A DNA stretch of 49,504 bases from Candidatus Berkelbacteria bacterium Licking1014_7 (GTDB lineage Bacteria; Patescibacteriota; UBA1384; GWA2-35-9; CG2-30-39-44). Positions 1 to 9,138 of this stretch are shown here, in pieces. The stretch covers positions 1-49,504 of the forward strand of contig VMGK01000008.1 of NCBI GenBank assembly GCA_007376535.1. The letters run 5' to 3'. Position 1 is the stretch's first letter; every line of letters begins with the position of its first letter. The position numbers and the translations under genes were made by a program. The notes beneath the pieces were generated by a model that worked only from the letters and a program-made list of their open reading frames with translations, did not search any database and was not told the DNA's origin.

Positions 1-144
1 CCCTCCATGTTTTTTGAATTCCTCCAAATAATACTGGGCTTTTGTTTCGTCTTTGCCCTGTTTTTGGTAATAGTTGGCTAATTGGGCATAACTGTCTAAG
101 TTGAAATAGCGCCAAGACCCGACCTTAAATACCCGACCTTGTGA
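1..144 (-). pseudogene. Partial TPR-like ORF running off the left edge
   Basis: An open minus-strand frame of 48 codons enters from the left window edge and is closed upstream by a TAG at 145-147. Its translation (YAQLANYYQKQGKDETKAQY and nearby residues) has the helix-turn-helix spacing of a tetratricopeptide repeat. No ATG, GTG or TTG start with a ribosome site is visible in this frame, and repeat-like DNA lies just upstream (about 148-190). It may therefore be a gene whose N-terminus was lost, or a gene with an unrecognised start. It would be transcribed after radA. Function unknown; the TPR reading is weak because only one repeat is visible. Confidence 0.35.
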
Positions 145-194
145 CTAGGAATTCACCGAAGCGAAGGAGACGCGACAACCTCTTTCAATCAAAC

Positions 195-1490
195 TCAACC
201 AAACAGGCTTTTAAATAATGTTGTAAGATCTTTGGGTCGCAGATAATCAAAATTCAACCCTTGCGCCTCTTTAAGCCGTTTGGCGTCAAAACTGGCTTTC
301 CTAATTTCACCGGTCAACCCCAACTCCCCCCAAAAACATATTTTTGGATTAACCGCTTGTTTTTTGCAACTTGAAATAATTGCCGCGGCGATTGCCAAAT
401 CCAACCCCACATCTTTAATTTTAATCCCGCCAACCATATTTAGATAAATGTCATATTGGGAAAGTTTTATACCTAACAGATTTTCAATGATCGCGGCGAT
501 TAGACATAGCCGATTGGCGTCCAAGCCATGCGCCATTCGTTTGGCATAACCAAATATGGTTTTATTGCAAAGCGCCTGCACTTCCACCAAAATCGGACGC
601 AAGCCCTCCATCGCGCAACCCACCACTGAACCAATAGCATTTTTATTGCGATCGCGTAAAAATAATTCAGACGGATTTGCCACGCTTTTTAAGCCCTTTT
701 CTGTCATTTGCATTACACCAACTTCATTCACATTGCCAAAACGATTTTTCGTGGCGCGCAAAATTCTCAATGTCCCCATTTTCTCACCTTCAAGATACAA
801 GACTGTATCAACTAAATGCTCCAATGTTTTTGGACCGGCAATTTGCCCCTGCTTGGTAATATGTCCCACTAAGATAATTGTTTTGCCAGTGGTCTTGGCG
901 ATTTTTTGAAATTCCATTCCAACTGCTTTAACCTGCGCGATTGAACCAGCGGAAGTCGCCAGCGCTTCTGATTCTAATGTCTGAACCGAATCCACAATAA
1001 TTAAATCATAGTTACTGGTTTCGCTCGCTGTAAGCGCTTTTTCCAAATCAGTGGTTGCAAGAAAATGGATATTTTCAATCTCAAGTCCCAAGCGCTTTCC
1101 CCGTTCGCCGACTTGCGACATTGATTCTTCGGCAGAAATATACAATGCCTTTTTAACTTTGGACGAAACCTCCAAAAGCAAAGTTGATTTTCCAACGCCC
1201 GGTTCTCCGCCCATTAGAATCAAACTGCCAGCCATCAAACCGCCACCCAATACTTCATCAACTTGCCGAATGCCGGTTTTAATTTTATCTTTGGTATTTT
1301 TAGTAAAATTCGCCAGACATTCCACGCGCGTTTCTGGCTTGCCTTTGTCTGACTTTTTTTGCGCACGGGAAATCTTAAACTCCACCAAAGTATTCCACTG
1401 ATCGCAGGCATCGCACTTTCCTTGCCAACTCAAAAATTCCGCCCCGCAGTCATTACAGACAAACACTAATTTTTTCTTACTTTTAGGCAT
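195..1490 (-). CDS. radA: DNA repair protein RadA (RadA/Sms)
   Basis: RadA is a RecA-related, DnaB-like ATPase that drives branch migration of recombination intermediates in the cytoplasm. The N-terminus has the expected C4 zinc finger (CNDC...CDAC, residues 12-29). A Walker A GGEPGVGKST follows near residue 95, then the RadA-specific KNRFG motif, then a C-terminal Lon-protease-like domain containing GLDLAIAAAI. About 431 aa is close to the family length. The ORF track starts at a TTG at 1502; I prefer the ATG at 1490 because it overlaps the recJ stop by 8 nt, the coupling style used across this window. Its position directly after recJ groups two recombination and repair functions at the end of the dcw transcription unit. 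Confidence 0.95.
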   Translation of the reverse strand: MPKSKKKLVFVCNDCGAEFLSWQGKCDACDQWNTLVEFKISRAQKKSDKGKPETRVECLANFTKNTKDKIKTGIRQVDEVLGGGLMAGSLILMGGEPGVGKSTLLLEVSSKVKKALYISAEESMSQVGERGKRLGLEIENIHFLATTDLEKALTASETSNYDLIIVDSVQTLESEALATSAGSIAQVKAVGMEFQKIAKTTGKTIILVGHITKQGQIAGPKTLEHLVDTVLYLEGEKMGTLRILRATKNRFGNVNEVGVMQMTEKGLKSVANPSELFLRDRNKNAIGSVVGCAMEGLRPILVEVQALCNKTIFGYAKRMAHGLDANRLCLIAAIIENLLGIKLSQYDIYLNMVGGIKIKDVGLDLAIAAAIISSCKKQAVNPKICFWGELGLTGEIRKASFDAKRLKEAQGLNFDYLRPKDLTTLFKSLFG

Positions 1491-3138
1491 TTTTAATATC
1501 AATTATTTTTAACTGTAAATTTTTTTGCCCGTTAAACTCATTTAAATCAACTGTGTAAGCAATGTCAACTCTGTCTTTTACTTTTAGCCAAGAAAAATCT
1601 TTTGCCACTGAAAAAGCGATCGCTGAAAAAACTCTATTACCATAAGAAAAATTTAATTTTAAGTGCTCGCTCTTTTTGCCCACTGGTCTGACTAATGCCA
1701 CATTCACTTTTTTACTCACAAAAACCGGGCGCGGATTTGACATACCGTAGGGCTCTAATTTGCTAACCGCCTGAAAAAATCGCATATTTACAATGTCTAG
1801 TTTAATCTCTCCGTCAATTAGTTGCGAAGGCGATAAAATATCATTGGTGAGTTTTTTGTCAGCCAAGCGTAAAATTTCATCATAAAAACTTTGTAAATTT
1901 TTTTTCTCTAAAACCAGTCCGGCGGCTTGCGCGTGCCCGCCAAATTTTCGCAAATGTTTTTTACAGATATTAAGCGCTTCAAAAATATGAAAATCCTTGA
2001 TAGATCGCGCGCTGCCTTTCATTATTTTCCCATCATCAGAAAAAACGATTGTCGGGCGATAATATTTCTCTGAAATTTTTCCCGCCAGCAATCCGACAAT
2101 TCCCGGCTTTAAGTCCTTCTGACTGATGATGATAATTTTATTCTTGTATAATTCTTCTTTTTGTATCTTTGCGATCGCTTTTTCAATCCCGTCTTGCATT
2201 TCATTTTGTCTTTGATTATTGATAAAATTTATTTTTTTTGCCAAAGTTTGCGCTTTTTGCTCATCTGCCGTTGTAAGCAAATTAAACGATCCGTCAGGGG
2301 TAAGCACTCTACCAGGAGCGTTAAGGCGCGGACCGATTTGAAAACCAACTGTATACACAGAAAAGCGATCGCTTTCAATCCCACTCACTTTATACAGCGC
2401 TTGCAGTCCAATATTTTTGGTCTTTTCCAGACGCTCCAAACCGAATTTTGCCAAGACGCGATTTTCACCAGTCAAAGGCACAATATCGCATATTGTTGAA
2501 ATCCCTGCCAAATCAATATTTTCTTTTAAGAAATTTTTACTCAGTAAATTATTTTTAACAAATGCCTGCGCTAATTTGAATACTAATCCGCCGGCGGAAA
2601 AATCTTTATATGGATATTTACAATTTGCCTGCCTGGGGTTGATAAACGCGTCTGGATCGGGATTTTTTGTTTTTTGAATTAAATGGTGATCGATGATTAT
2701 GGTTTGAATACTTTGTTTTTTGATAAAATTAATTTCTTTTTTATTAGTTGATCCAAGATCAATCGCCACAATCATCTGGCAATTTTTTTTGATCAATTCA
2801 TCTATGCCCGTTTTATTCAAACCATAGCCCTCATCCCGATTTGGTATATATATTTCCCACTTGATTTTCAGTTGGTCAAACATTTTTGCCAAAAGCGCCG
2901 CAGCTGGAATTCCGTCAGCGTCATAATCGCTAAAAATGCCGATTTTGTTATGTTGCGATCGCTTTTTTTTTATCATCTGAACCGCCTCTTTAATACCTTT
3001 CATCAAAAACGGATTGGCTAAGTCATTATCAAAATCTGGCGCTAAAAAACTCTGCCAATCGCGTTTTTTAATTTGGCGATTCAAAAGCAATTGCTCAATC
3101 AAATTATTGCTCTTCTTGGGACTGATTATCCAATGCAT
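1483..3138 (-). CDS. recJ: Single-stranded-DNA-specific exonuclease RecJ
   Basis: RecJ is a 5'-3' single-strand DNA exonuclease of the DHH superfamily, used in recombination and mismatch or base-excision repair. Visible signatures are motif I DYDADG near residue 70, the DHH triad in IIIDHHLIQ near residue 150, and the DHHA1 motif GGHAQAAGL near residue 405. A C-terminal OB-like domain follows. At 551 aa it has the usual length. Five GCGATCGC octamers lie in or near this stretch of the window, several inside this gene. It overlaps radA by 8 nt and follows ftsQ after a short spacer containing direct repeats of GACTTTT. No strong Shine-Dalgarno site precedes the ATG. Confidence 0.95.
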   Translation of the reverse strand: MHWIISPKKSNNLIEQLLLNRQIKKRDWQSFLAPDFDNDLANPFLMKGIKEAVQMIKKKRSQHNKIGIFSDYDADGIPAAALLAKMFDQLKIKWEIYIPNRDEGYGLNKTGIDELIKKNCQMIVAIDLGSTNKKEINFIKKQSIQTIIIDHHLIQKTKNPDPDAFINPRQANCKYPYKDFSAGGLVFKLAQAFVKNNLLSKNFLKENIDLAGISTICDIVPLTGENRVLAKFGLERLEKTKNIGLQALYKVSGIESDRFSVYTVGFQIGPRLNAPGRVLTPDGSFNLLTTADEQKAQTLAKKINFINNQRQNEMQDGIEKAIAKIQKEELYKNKIIIISQKDLKPGIVGLLAGKISEKYYRPTIVFSDDGKIMKGSARSIKDFHIFEALNICKKHLRKFGGHAQAAGLVLEKKNLQSFYDEILRLADKKLTNDILSPSQLIDGEIKLDIVNMRFFQAVSKLEPYGMSNPRPVFVSKKVNVALVRPVGKKSEHLKLNFSYGNRVFSAIAFSVAKDFSWLKVKDRVDIAYTVDLNEFNGQKNLQLKIIDIKNA

Positions 3139-3184
3139 AATTTAAGAATGTAGAATTTTGACTTTTGACTTTTGACTTTTGACT

Positions 3185-4030
3185 TTATTTATAGTACGCT
3201 ATTCCTTCCACGCGCAGATCAATATATTCGCGAATTTCGTCTTTATGCTCGCTATAAATTTTTTTAAGCGCCGTGATCTGAGGATTAATTTGCCTTAAAG
3301 TTGTTAAGAAAATTTTCTTGCCTTGCTCAGTGTTGACGACTAACTGATAAGTTGTTTCGCGAATTTCAAAATTAGTTATCTTAAATTCGGTCTTCAAAGG
3401 GATTTCTTGATTGGCCGCCTCAGTGAAAATAATAAAGTCCTGATCAAGTATGGTGTCGCCTAATTTTATCGCCACATTGTCTGTGTCAACAATCAAAAAA
3501 TGTTTCACCTTATCAACCGGCTTAAACACCACCCCCAAACGATCCACCAAATAGTATTTATTATTTACCTGCCAAGTAAGCGCCGAATCCCTTTCCACCA
3601 ATTCCACCCGCAAACTCTCAGGCAAACCGCGGATAATTTTTATTCTTTGAATACCGGGCTGTTTTTGCTTCAATGTTTCTTCTGTCTTTTTACCGCCAAA
3701 CAAAAAAATGTTTTTGCCTTTAAGCGATCGCACTTCCAAAACAATGTCTGGCGACGCTTCTTTGTCAATTTCAATCTCGGTAATTTTGAAAAAAGAACTC
3801 AAAAATAACCACCAATATGCCAAAACACCAACCGCAACAACTGCTGCAATTTTCAAAATCAAATCGATTCTTATTTTGGGATCAACGATTTTTTGCGTTT
3901 TGACATCAATTTTTGGTTTTCTATAATCAATCCGCTTGCCCTTTTTGTAATATTTTTTTCCAAACTTAAAATCAATAAATTTCAAAACTCCTCCTGATTT
4001 TATTCTATTAAAAAATCTAATCGTTACCAT
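3185..4030 (-). CDS. ftsQ: FtsQ/DivIB-type cell division protein
   Basis: This is a bitopic membrane protein of the divisome. A basic cytoplasmic N-terminus (residues 1-57) is followed by one membrane segment (about 58-80), a POTRA-like domain starting FFKITEIEID with GKNIFLFGG and the LPESLRVELVERD motif, and a beta domain containing YYLVDRLGVVF. These are typical of FtsQ/DivIB, which links FtsB/FtsL to the septal synthase. The 281 aa length is normal. In the usual dcw order ftsQ follows murB or ddl; here eno and a repeat-rich spacer separate it from murB. ftsA and ftsZ, often next, are replaced by recJ and radA. Confidence 0.85.
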   Translation of the reverse strand: MVTIRFFNRIKSGGVLKFIDFKFGKKYYKKGKRIDYRKPKIDVKTQKIVDPKIRIDLILKIAAVVAVGVLAYWWLFLSSFFKITEIEIDKEASPDIVLEVRSLKGKNIFLFGGKKTEETLKQKQPGIQRIKIIRGLPESLRVELVERDSALTWQVNNKYYLVDRLGVVFKPVDKVKHFLIVDTDNVAIKLGDTILDQDFIIFTEAANQEIPLKTEFKITNFEIRETTYQLVVNTEQGKKIFLTTLRQINPQITALKKIYSEHKDEIREYIDLRVEGIAYYK

Positions 4031-4249
4031 CGGACGATTGCGATTAGCAGGCGGGCGAGCATGCTGAAAATCAATTATACCTCAAAAAATTATTTACACG
4101 ACTTACGCACTTTTAACAATTCTAATATATTTTCGCCGTCTAATTGACTTCGACGCCATCCACCCCGTAAAGCTCACTTCGTTCGCCACGGGGCAGGCAC
4201 CCGAGCGCCGCGTCCCGTTAATGACGCTTCTGTAATAATAGAATGTAAT
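4031..4249. repeat. Repeat-rich spacer between eno and ftsQ
   Basis: No gene is visible. The spacer holds a copy of the motif CGACTTACGCACTTTTAACAA (mobile-promoter family), the phrase CTGAAAATCAATTATACCTCA that recurs near 24328, and an element (4141-4279) that reappears with three mismatches at 49366-49504. A GC-rich hairpin-like run (GGGCAGGCACCCGAGCGCCGCG) precedes the eno stop. Confidence 0.75.
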
Positions 4250-5434
4250 CTATTTTACAGAAAGGAATTTATCGGGAAGCTCGCCACGATTGGGAGCGCC
4301 GGCTTTCAAATATTTAGCCCCAACCGCGACTGCCAAATCCGCGATAAAATCGTCTTCGGTCTCGCCGGCCCGGTGAGAAATCTGCACTTCAAAATTTGCC
4401 TCCCTGGCTAACTTTATCACCGCAAAGGTCTCTGACAAAGTGCCAATTTGATTTGGCTTGACGCTAATAGAATTTCCGGCTTTCATCTCAATCCCCTTTT
4501 TGAGTCGGTTAATATTCGTTGAAAATAAATCATCACCCACGATGGCAATTTTACTGCCCAGATCAGCCGTTGCGTCTGCCCAACCCTGCCAATCATCTTG
4601 CTTAAAAGGATCTTCCAAAATCGTCAAAGGATATTCAACGCAAACGCGGCGATAATAGTCAATCGGCTGATACGGATAAGTGGCGATGGAGAGTTGGGGA
4701 ATATTATCAGCCGCCACATCAACTGCCAAGACCACCTCTTTTCCCGGCGCAAAACCGGCCTTTTTAATTGCTTCTACCAAAAACTCAAGCGCTTCCTCAT
4801 TCGAATTCAACTGAGGCGCAAAACCGCCTTCATCGCCAACATTAATCGCTTTTCCCATCAGTTTTAATTTCTTTTCCAATGTTTTAAAAATTTTAACGCC
4901 GATGGCCATTTTCTGAGAAAAACTTAAATCGCTATCTATCGGCACGACCATAAAATCCTGCATCGTCAAATTATTATCAGCATGAACTCCGCCGTTAATT
5001 AAATTAAACATCGGGCTGGGCAAATTCATTCTAACTTGTTTATCACCGCCATAAAGTTTTGCCAGATACTGGTAAAATGGCATTTTTTGCGCCAGGGAAG
5101 CCACGCGCGCCACCGCAATTGACACACTCAAAAGCGCGTTGGCTCCCAGTTGAGATTTATTTTCAGTACCGTCTAAATTGATCAATGTTTTATCAATTTC
5201 CGCTTGTAAAAAAATATCTTTGCCTTTCAAATTTTGCAAAATTATGCCATTCGCATTTTCTGCAACATGATCAATGTTTTTAATATCCACTGCTTCGTAT
5301 TTTGCCACAATCGCGCCGCTCGGCGCGGACGCGCGCGCTTTTTCACCCGAATCCAATTCAACTTCCACTTCTAAAGCCGGATCGCCTAATGAATTATAAA
5401 TTTTCTGACCGGTGATATTTTTTATTACTGGCAT
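4250..5434 (-). CDS. eno: Enolase (phosphopyruvate hydratase), divergent
   Basis: Enolase converts 2-phosphoglycerate to phosphoenolpyruvate; pgk and tpiA elsewhere in the window belong to the same lower glycolysis. Metal and catalytic motifs seen are VGDEGGFAP, LAVDVA, LEDPF, VGDDLF, SVKPNQIGTLSE, ISHRAGETED and LKAGAPNRGE. Several usually invariant positions differ: NSLGDP for N-x-RGNP, PSGAIVAKYEA for PSGASTG-x-EA, QDF for the catalytic QEF, and HRAGE for HRSGE. The C-terminus stops after KFLSVK, without the usual NxLLRIEEEL tail, so the protein (394 aa) is short. The start is the ATG at 5434, 7 nt after a GGAGG. It sits inside the dcw cluster between murB and ftsQ. Confidence 0.9.
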   Translation of the reverse strand: MPVIKNITGQKIYNSLGDPALEVEVELDSGEKARASAPSGAIVAKYEAVDIKNIDHVAENANGIILQNLKGKDIFLQAEIDKTLINLDGTENKSQLGANALLSVSIAVARVASLAQKMPFYQYLAKLYGGDKQVRMNLPSPMFNLINGGVHADNNLTMQDFMVVPIDSDLSFSQKMAIGVKIFKTLEKKLKLMGKAINVGDEGGFAPQLNSNEEALEFLVEAIKKAGFAPGKEVVLAVDVAADNIPQLSIATYPYQPIDYYRRVCVEYPLTILEDPFKQDDWQGWADATADLGSKIAIVGDDLFSTNINRLKKGIEMKAGNSISVKPNQIGTLSETFAVIKLAREANFEVQISHRAGETEDDFIADLAVAVGAKYLKAGAPNRGELPDKFLSVK

Positions 5435-5481
5435 CAATAATCCTCCCTGCCAATTTTCGCTTTAATTGCCACAATACCTTA

Positions 5482-6516
5482 TTAATAATTGTTTTCAAAC
5501 TCTCCCACAAACTCAATCTCTGGTTCTAATTTTACCTTAAATTCAGCATACACTTTTTTTTGTAAAATATCCACCAAGTCCTTAATGTCCTGCGCGCTCG
5601 CCTTGCCTGAATGAGTAAAAAAGTTGGCGTGCCGTTTTGAAACTCGCGCGTCGCCCACCCGAATTTTTTTTGCTCCCACTTGATCAAGCATATAAGCGGC
5701 GGTCTTTCTAATATCTCCGTAAACCTCTTTTTCGCGCGAAGATCTGCCTAACGGATTTTTGAAAGTTGAACCAGAACAAATAATATTTTTGGGCTGGCGG
5801 CTTCTGCGCAACTCAATAAACTTATTAATTTCCCTAATAATTTGTTCGGTATTTTTGTGTTGCAATTGCAAAGTAGCGGACAAAATTATTGGTTGGCAAC
5901 TGCCCCATGATACACCTTGCGATCGCTTAATAATACTTAATTGTGATCGCTTCAAAATCGTGCTTCTATAAAACGGTTTTAGATACTTCCCGTTTTTTTT
6001 GACCACCTCAACGACCGATAATTTAAAATTTGGAACAAGCAAAATTATCTCTCTGACAAAACTGCCGATTTCCCAGCCGTACGCGCCGGCATTGCCGTAA
6101 ATTGATCCGCCCAAAGTACCGGGTATGGTCGCAAAAAATTCAATTCCGCCCAAACCCTCAGTTGCCAACGCCATTACCAACTCTGAATTAGTAATACCTG
6201 ATTCTGCGCTCACCTGTCCCCGAATAAGATCAAAATGAATTTCTTTGGCTAAATTTAATATCACTAAACCATCAAAACCTTTGTCAGAAAAAACCACATT
6301 TCCCCCTCTGCCTAAAACAAAATAGGCAATGTTACGTTGCAAACAAACATTGATTGCGTCAATAATTTGACTTGACTTTAATGCCTTGAATAAATATCTG
6401 GCTTTTCCGCCCACTCGCATCGTGGTATACTCTTTCATTGAAATATCGGTTAAAACCTTAGCGTCTATTTTTTCTTGCAATGCTGATTCTATTCTACGAT
6501 TTTTGATTTTTGTCAT
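5482..6516 (-). CDS. murB: UDP-N-acetylenolpyruvoylglucosamine reductase
   Basis: MurB is the FAD- and NADPH-dependent enzyme that reduces UDP-GlcNAc-enolpyruvate to UDP-MurNAc in peptidoglycan precursor synthesis. The FAD-binding part shows MRVGGKARYLF, VLGRGGNVV and ATIPGTLGGSIYGNAGAYG. The catalytic Ser is expected in CSGSTFKNP, followed by LDQVGAKKIRVGDARVSKRHANF. At 344 aa it is longer than a minimal MurB. Part of the excess is a stretch around LKRSQLSIIKRSQ encoded by two GATCGC repeats (one a full GCGATCGC at about 5919), which looks like an in-frame repeat insertion in a surface loop. Its ATG lies 4 nt after the murC stop, so the two genes are cotranscribed. Confidence 0.93.
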   Translation of the reverse strand: MTKIKNRRIESALQEKIDAKVLTDISMKEYTTMRVGGKARYLFKALKSSQIIDAINVCLQRNIAYFVLGRGGNVVFSDKGFDGLVILNLAKEIHFDLIRGQVSAESGITNSELVMALATEGLGGIEFFATIPGTLGGSIYGNAGAYGWEIGSFVREIILLVPNFKLSVVEVVKKNGKYLKPFYRSTILKRSQLSIIKRSQGVSWGSCQPIILSATLQLQHKNTEQIIREINKFIELRRSRQPKNIICSGSTFKNPLGRSSREKEVYGDIRKTAAYMLDQVGAKKIRVGDARVSKRHANFFTHSGKASAQDIKDLVDILQKKVYAEFKVKLEPEIEFVGEFENNY

Positions 6517-6520
6517 TATT

Positions 6521-7849
6521 TTAAATTGTGAGATTTGAGATTATCTTGTATATATCTCCGGCGCCCATAATGACAACCACATCATTATCTTTCACTTCTT
6601 TTTGCAAAAAGTCAATAATTTTGGAAAAATTGTCCAGATAAATTGTATCTTTATGATGTTTGGATATTTCTCGCGCCAAATCTTCACCCGTGAAATCTGA
6701 TGTTTTTTCGCGCGCAGACAAAAAAATCGGCGCAACCAGGACTTTATTCGCCTCAGAAAAACTTTTGCCAAAATCAGACAGGAGCGCTTGGGTGCGGCTC
6801 ACGGTGTGCGATTGAAAAACGCAAATAATCCGATTTCTGTTATATTGCGATCGCAACGCCTCTAGCGCATTTTGAATTTCAGTTGGATGATGCGCGTAAT
6901 CATCGTAGATTTTCACTTTTCTATCGGGGTCAATTTTTCCGTCAAATCTCAATTCTAACCGTCTTTGCAGACCTTGAAAATTGTTTAATGACTTTTTGAT
7001 AACTTTTGTGTTCACCCCTAAAAATCGGCAAACATACGCCGCCACTGTAGCGTTAAACAAATTATGCTGTCCGAAAAATTTTAATCGCAAACCGATAAAC
7101 GGCTTTTGAAAAAAAATTGGTCTAATTTTAACTTTTGATTTAGCGGATTTTATCAGTCGTTGAGAAAATTTTTCGTCCGCGCGGATAATCGCCAATCCCT
7201 TTGGATCCGTTCTTTTAACAAACTTTTTGTAAACATTAAAATAACTTTTTTCATTTGGATAAATATCCGGATGGTCGTATTCAGTCGAAAGCACAATGCT
7301 AATATAAGGGTTTAGATATAAAAATTTCGCTCGCGATTTAACGTCTTGCGGGTCTGCCGTATATTCGTCTGCCTCAACTACAAAATAATCGCTTTTTCCC
7401 CAATGGGCGGAATTTTTGAGTCCGCAGACCGACGCGGCGCCAATTAAATAGCCCGTGTCAATTCCCGCGTCAACCAATGTTTTAACAATCATAGCGGTAG
7501 TCGTGGTTTTTCCGTGCGTGCCAGAGACCGCAATCACTTTTTTACTACGAATAAAATAAGCGATCGCTTTGCCATACGACATCACTTTTATTTTCAAATC
7601 TGTCGCTTGCTTGACTTGCGGATTATCTTTGCCATTGTGAGCGGCAGTATAAATCACTAAATCAGTCCTGGGAGAAATTATTTTGTCAAAACCAATATCA
7701 ATTGTTATTTTGCGATCGCGCAATATTTTATCAGTGATGAACTCGTCTGCCACATCAGAGCCAGACACTTCAAAACCCTGCTCTTGGGCAATAACTGCGA
7801 GCCCGGCCATTCCCACTCCTTTAATTCCCACAAAGTAAATTTTCATCAT
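6521..7849 (-). CDS. murC: UDP-N-acetylmuramate--L-alanine ligase (MurC; Mpl-like middle)
   Basis: This is the ATP-dependent Mur ligase that adds the first amino acid to UDP-MurNAc. The N-terminal Rossmann domain begins MKIYFVGIKGVGMAG, the ATP loop is SGTHGKTTTTA, and the C-terminal domain has YDDYAHHPTEI and VFQSHTVSRTQAL, all MurC-like. The central segment VEADEY...KFLYLNP...EYDHPDIYPN instead resembles Mpl, the murein-peptide recycling ligase, rather than the usual EADESDGS of MurC. Given the place between murG and murB, MurC is the more likely role. The start overlaps the murG stop (ATGA), indicating translational coupling. Length 442 aa is normal. Confidence 0.88.
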   Translation of the reverse strand: MMKIYFVGIKGVGMAGLAVIAQEQGFEVSGSDVADEFITDKILRDRKITIDIGFDKIISPRTDLVIYTAAHNGKDNPQVKQATDLKIKVMSYGKAIAYFIRSKKVIAVSGTHGKTTTTAMIVKTLVDAGIDTGYLIGAASVCGLKNSAHWGKSDYFVVEADEYTADPQDVKSRAKFLYLNPYISIVLSTEYDHPDIYPNEKSYFNVYKKFVKRTDPKGLAIIRADEKFSQRLIKSAKSKVKIRPIFFQKPFIGLRLKFFGQHNLFNATVAAYVCRFLGVNTKVIKKSLNNFQGLQRRLELRFDGKIDPDRKVKIYDDYAHHPTEIQNALEALRSQYNRNRIICVFQSHTVSRTQALLSDFGKSFSEANKVLVAPIFLSAREKTSDFTGEDLAREISKHHKDTIYLDNFSKIIDFLQKEVKDNDVVVIMGAGDIYKIISNLTI

Positions 7850-8943
7850 ATGTCTTTAATTAAATCAAAAATTACTTCCGCGATTTTTTTCGCTGAATTC
7901 TTGTCGCTAAATTTGGCAACATTTTCCGACAACCTTTTCTGCCTATTTTTATCTTGCGCCAAATTATCAATCGCGTCAAACAATCTTTCACCAGATAATT
8001 TTTCCTGCTCCAGCACCTCTGCCGCTCCGGCTTTTTCAAGAATACGCGCGTTTTTTTGCTGATGATCCTGGGCTGACCAAGGAAACGGTATCAATATAAC
8101 CGGTTTTTTTGCCAACGCCATATCAGCAATACTGCTGGCGCCAGCGCGACTCACCGCCAAATCGCAAACTCTCCACGTTTGTGCCATCTTATATGAATCC
8201 AAAAATTCCGCTGACCAATAACCGACCGACTTTTTATCATTTTTATCAAAAATAGTCGGCGATTTTTTCCCGGTAATATGAATAATTTGATATTTTTCCA
8301 AAAGTTTACTAATGATCGGTTTTAAGATATTATTCACTGAAAGCGCGCCTTGCGATCCGCCAGTTATGAGTATGATCGGTTTTACAGAAGAAAAACCAAA
8401 AAATTTCAGATCTTTTGTCGCAGATAAAATTAAAGAATTTCCCGGCGTGCCAGTAAAAATCGCCTTATCCAAATCAATGCCAGTATAATTTTTCAGTCCA
8501 AAACCAAAACAGGTCTTTTGCGATAAACGATGAGCCAAAAGATTGGTGGCGCCCAGCGCTGAGTCCGACTCGTGAACAATAATTTTTTTACCCAAGACCT
8601 TTCCCGCCAAAAGCACTGGCAAACTCACAAAACCGCCTTTTAGAAAAATCGCATCTGGCTTGAAACATAAAATTCGATAAAGCGCCAGAAAAAAACCAAA
8701 AAATATTTTTAGTCCATCCCACAAAGTCCACAAACTGACATAACGACGAAATTTACCCGACAAAATCCATTGATAATCAACCTTGCCTTCACCGCGCGCT
8801 AATTTTTTTTCCAACCCCAAAAAAGTGCCTAAATATAAGATCTGGCAACCTTGTTTTTTTAATTCTTTCACTACTTCCAGAACTGGCAAAATATGCCCGG
8901 CTGTCCCGCCGCCCGAGACAATCACTCTTGTCATTTTTACCAT
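7846..8943 (-). CDS. murG: UDP-GlcNAc--lipid I GlcNAc transferase MurG
   Basis: MurG is the membrane-associated GT28 enzyme that converts lipid I to lipid II. The acceptor-side glycine loop GGGTAGHILPVL is at the N-terminus. HESDSALGATN and the donor-site ITGGSQGAL follow, and the C-terminal domain has SRAGASSIADMALAKKPVILIPFP and DHQQKNA. Length 365 aa matches the family. An extended -10 (TGCTATAAT) ends 6 nt before the chosen ATG, so an internal, possibly leaderless promoter can start the murG-murC-murB unit independently of upstream dcw genes. The second in-frame ATG (MTRV) is an alternative start. Confidence 0.95.
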   Translation of the reverse strand: MVKMTRVIVSGGGTAGHILPVLEVVKELKKQGCQILYLGTFLGLEKKLARGEGKVDYQWILSGKFRRYVSLWTLWDGLKIFFGFFLALYRILCFKPDAIFLKGGFVSLPVLLAGKVLGKKIIVHESDSALGATNLLAHRLSQKTCFGFGLKNYTGIDLDKAIFTGTPGNSLILSATKDLKFFGFSSVKPIILITGGSQGALSVNNILKPIISKLLEKYQIIHITGKKSPTIFDKNDKKSVGYWSAEFLDSYKMAQTWRVCDLAVSRAGASSIADMALAKKPVILIPFPWSAQDHQQKNARILEKAGAAEVLEQEKLSGERLFDAIDNLAQDKNRQKRLSENVAKFSDKNSAKKIAEVIFDLIKDI

Positions 8944-8949
8944 AAATCA

Positions 8950-8955
8950 ATTATA
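8950..8955 (-). promoter_or_regulatory. -10 box of a murG promoter
   Basis: TATAAT on the minus strand with an upstream TG (TGCTATAAT, extended -10), ending 6 nt before the murG ATG. No convincing -35 is seen. The geometry implies a leaderless or nearly leaderless transcript. Confidence 0.6.
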
Positions 8956-8959
8956 GCAC

Positions 8960-9138
8960 AAATAGATTAAATCAAAAGTCAAAAATCAAAAATAAATAGT
9001 AAAAAGTAAAAATTATTTTTGAATTTTGATATGCTCGCCTCGCTGAAGCAAGAGCGAAGCGGGTCATTTTGATTTTTAATTTTTGCCTGTCCCGTTGCGA
9101 TAGCTTGCGGGGATATTTGATTTAATTAGAATGAATAT
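8960..9138. repeat. AT-rich and REP-like repeats between ftsW and murG
   Basis: No gene. The spacer has AAAAGTCAAAAATCAAAAA-type low-complexity DNA related to the 61-bp element at 27901 and 43780, and a REP-like palindrome CCCGTTGCGATAGCTTGCGGGG (about 9090-9112) that recurs at 16206. Confidence 0.7.
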
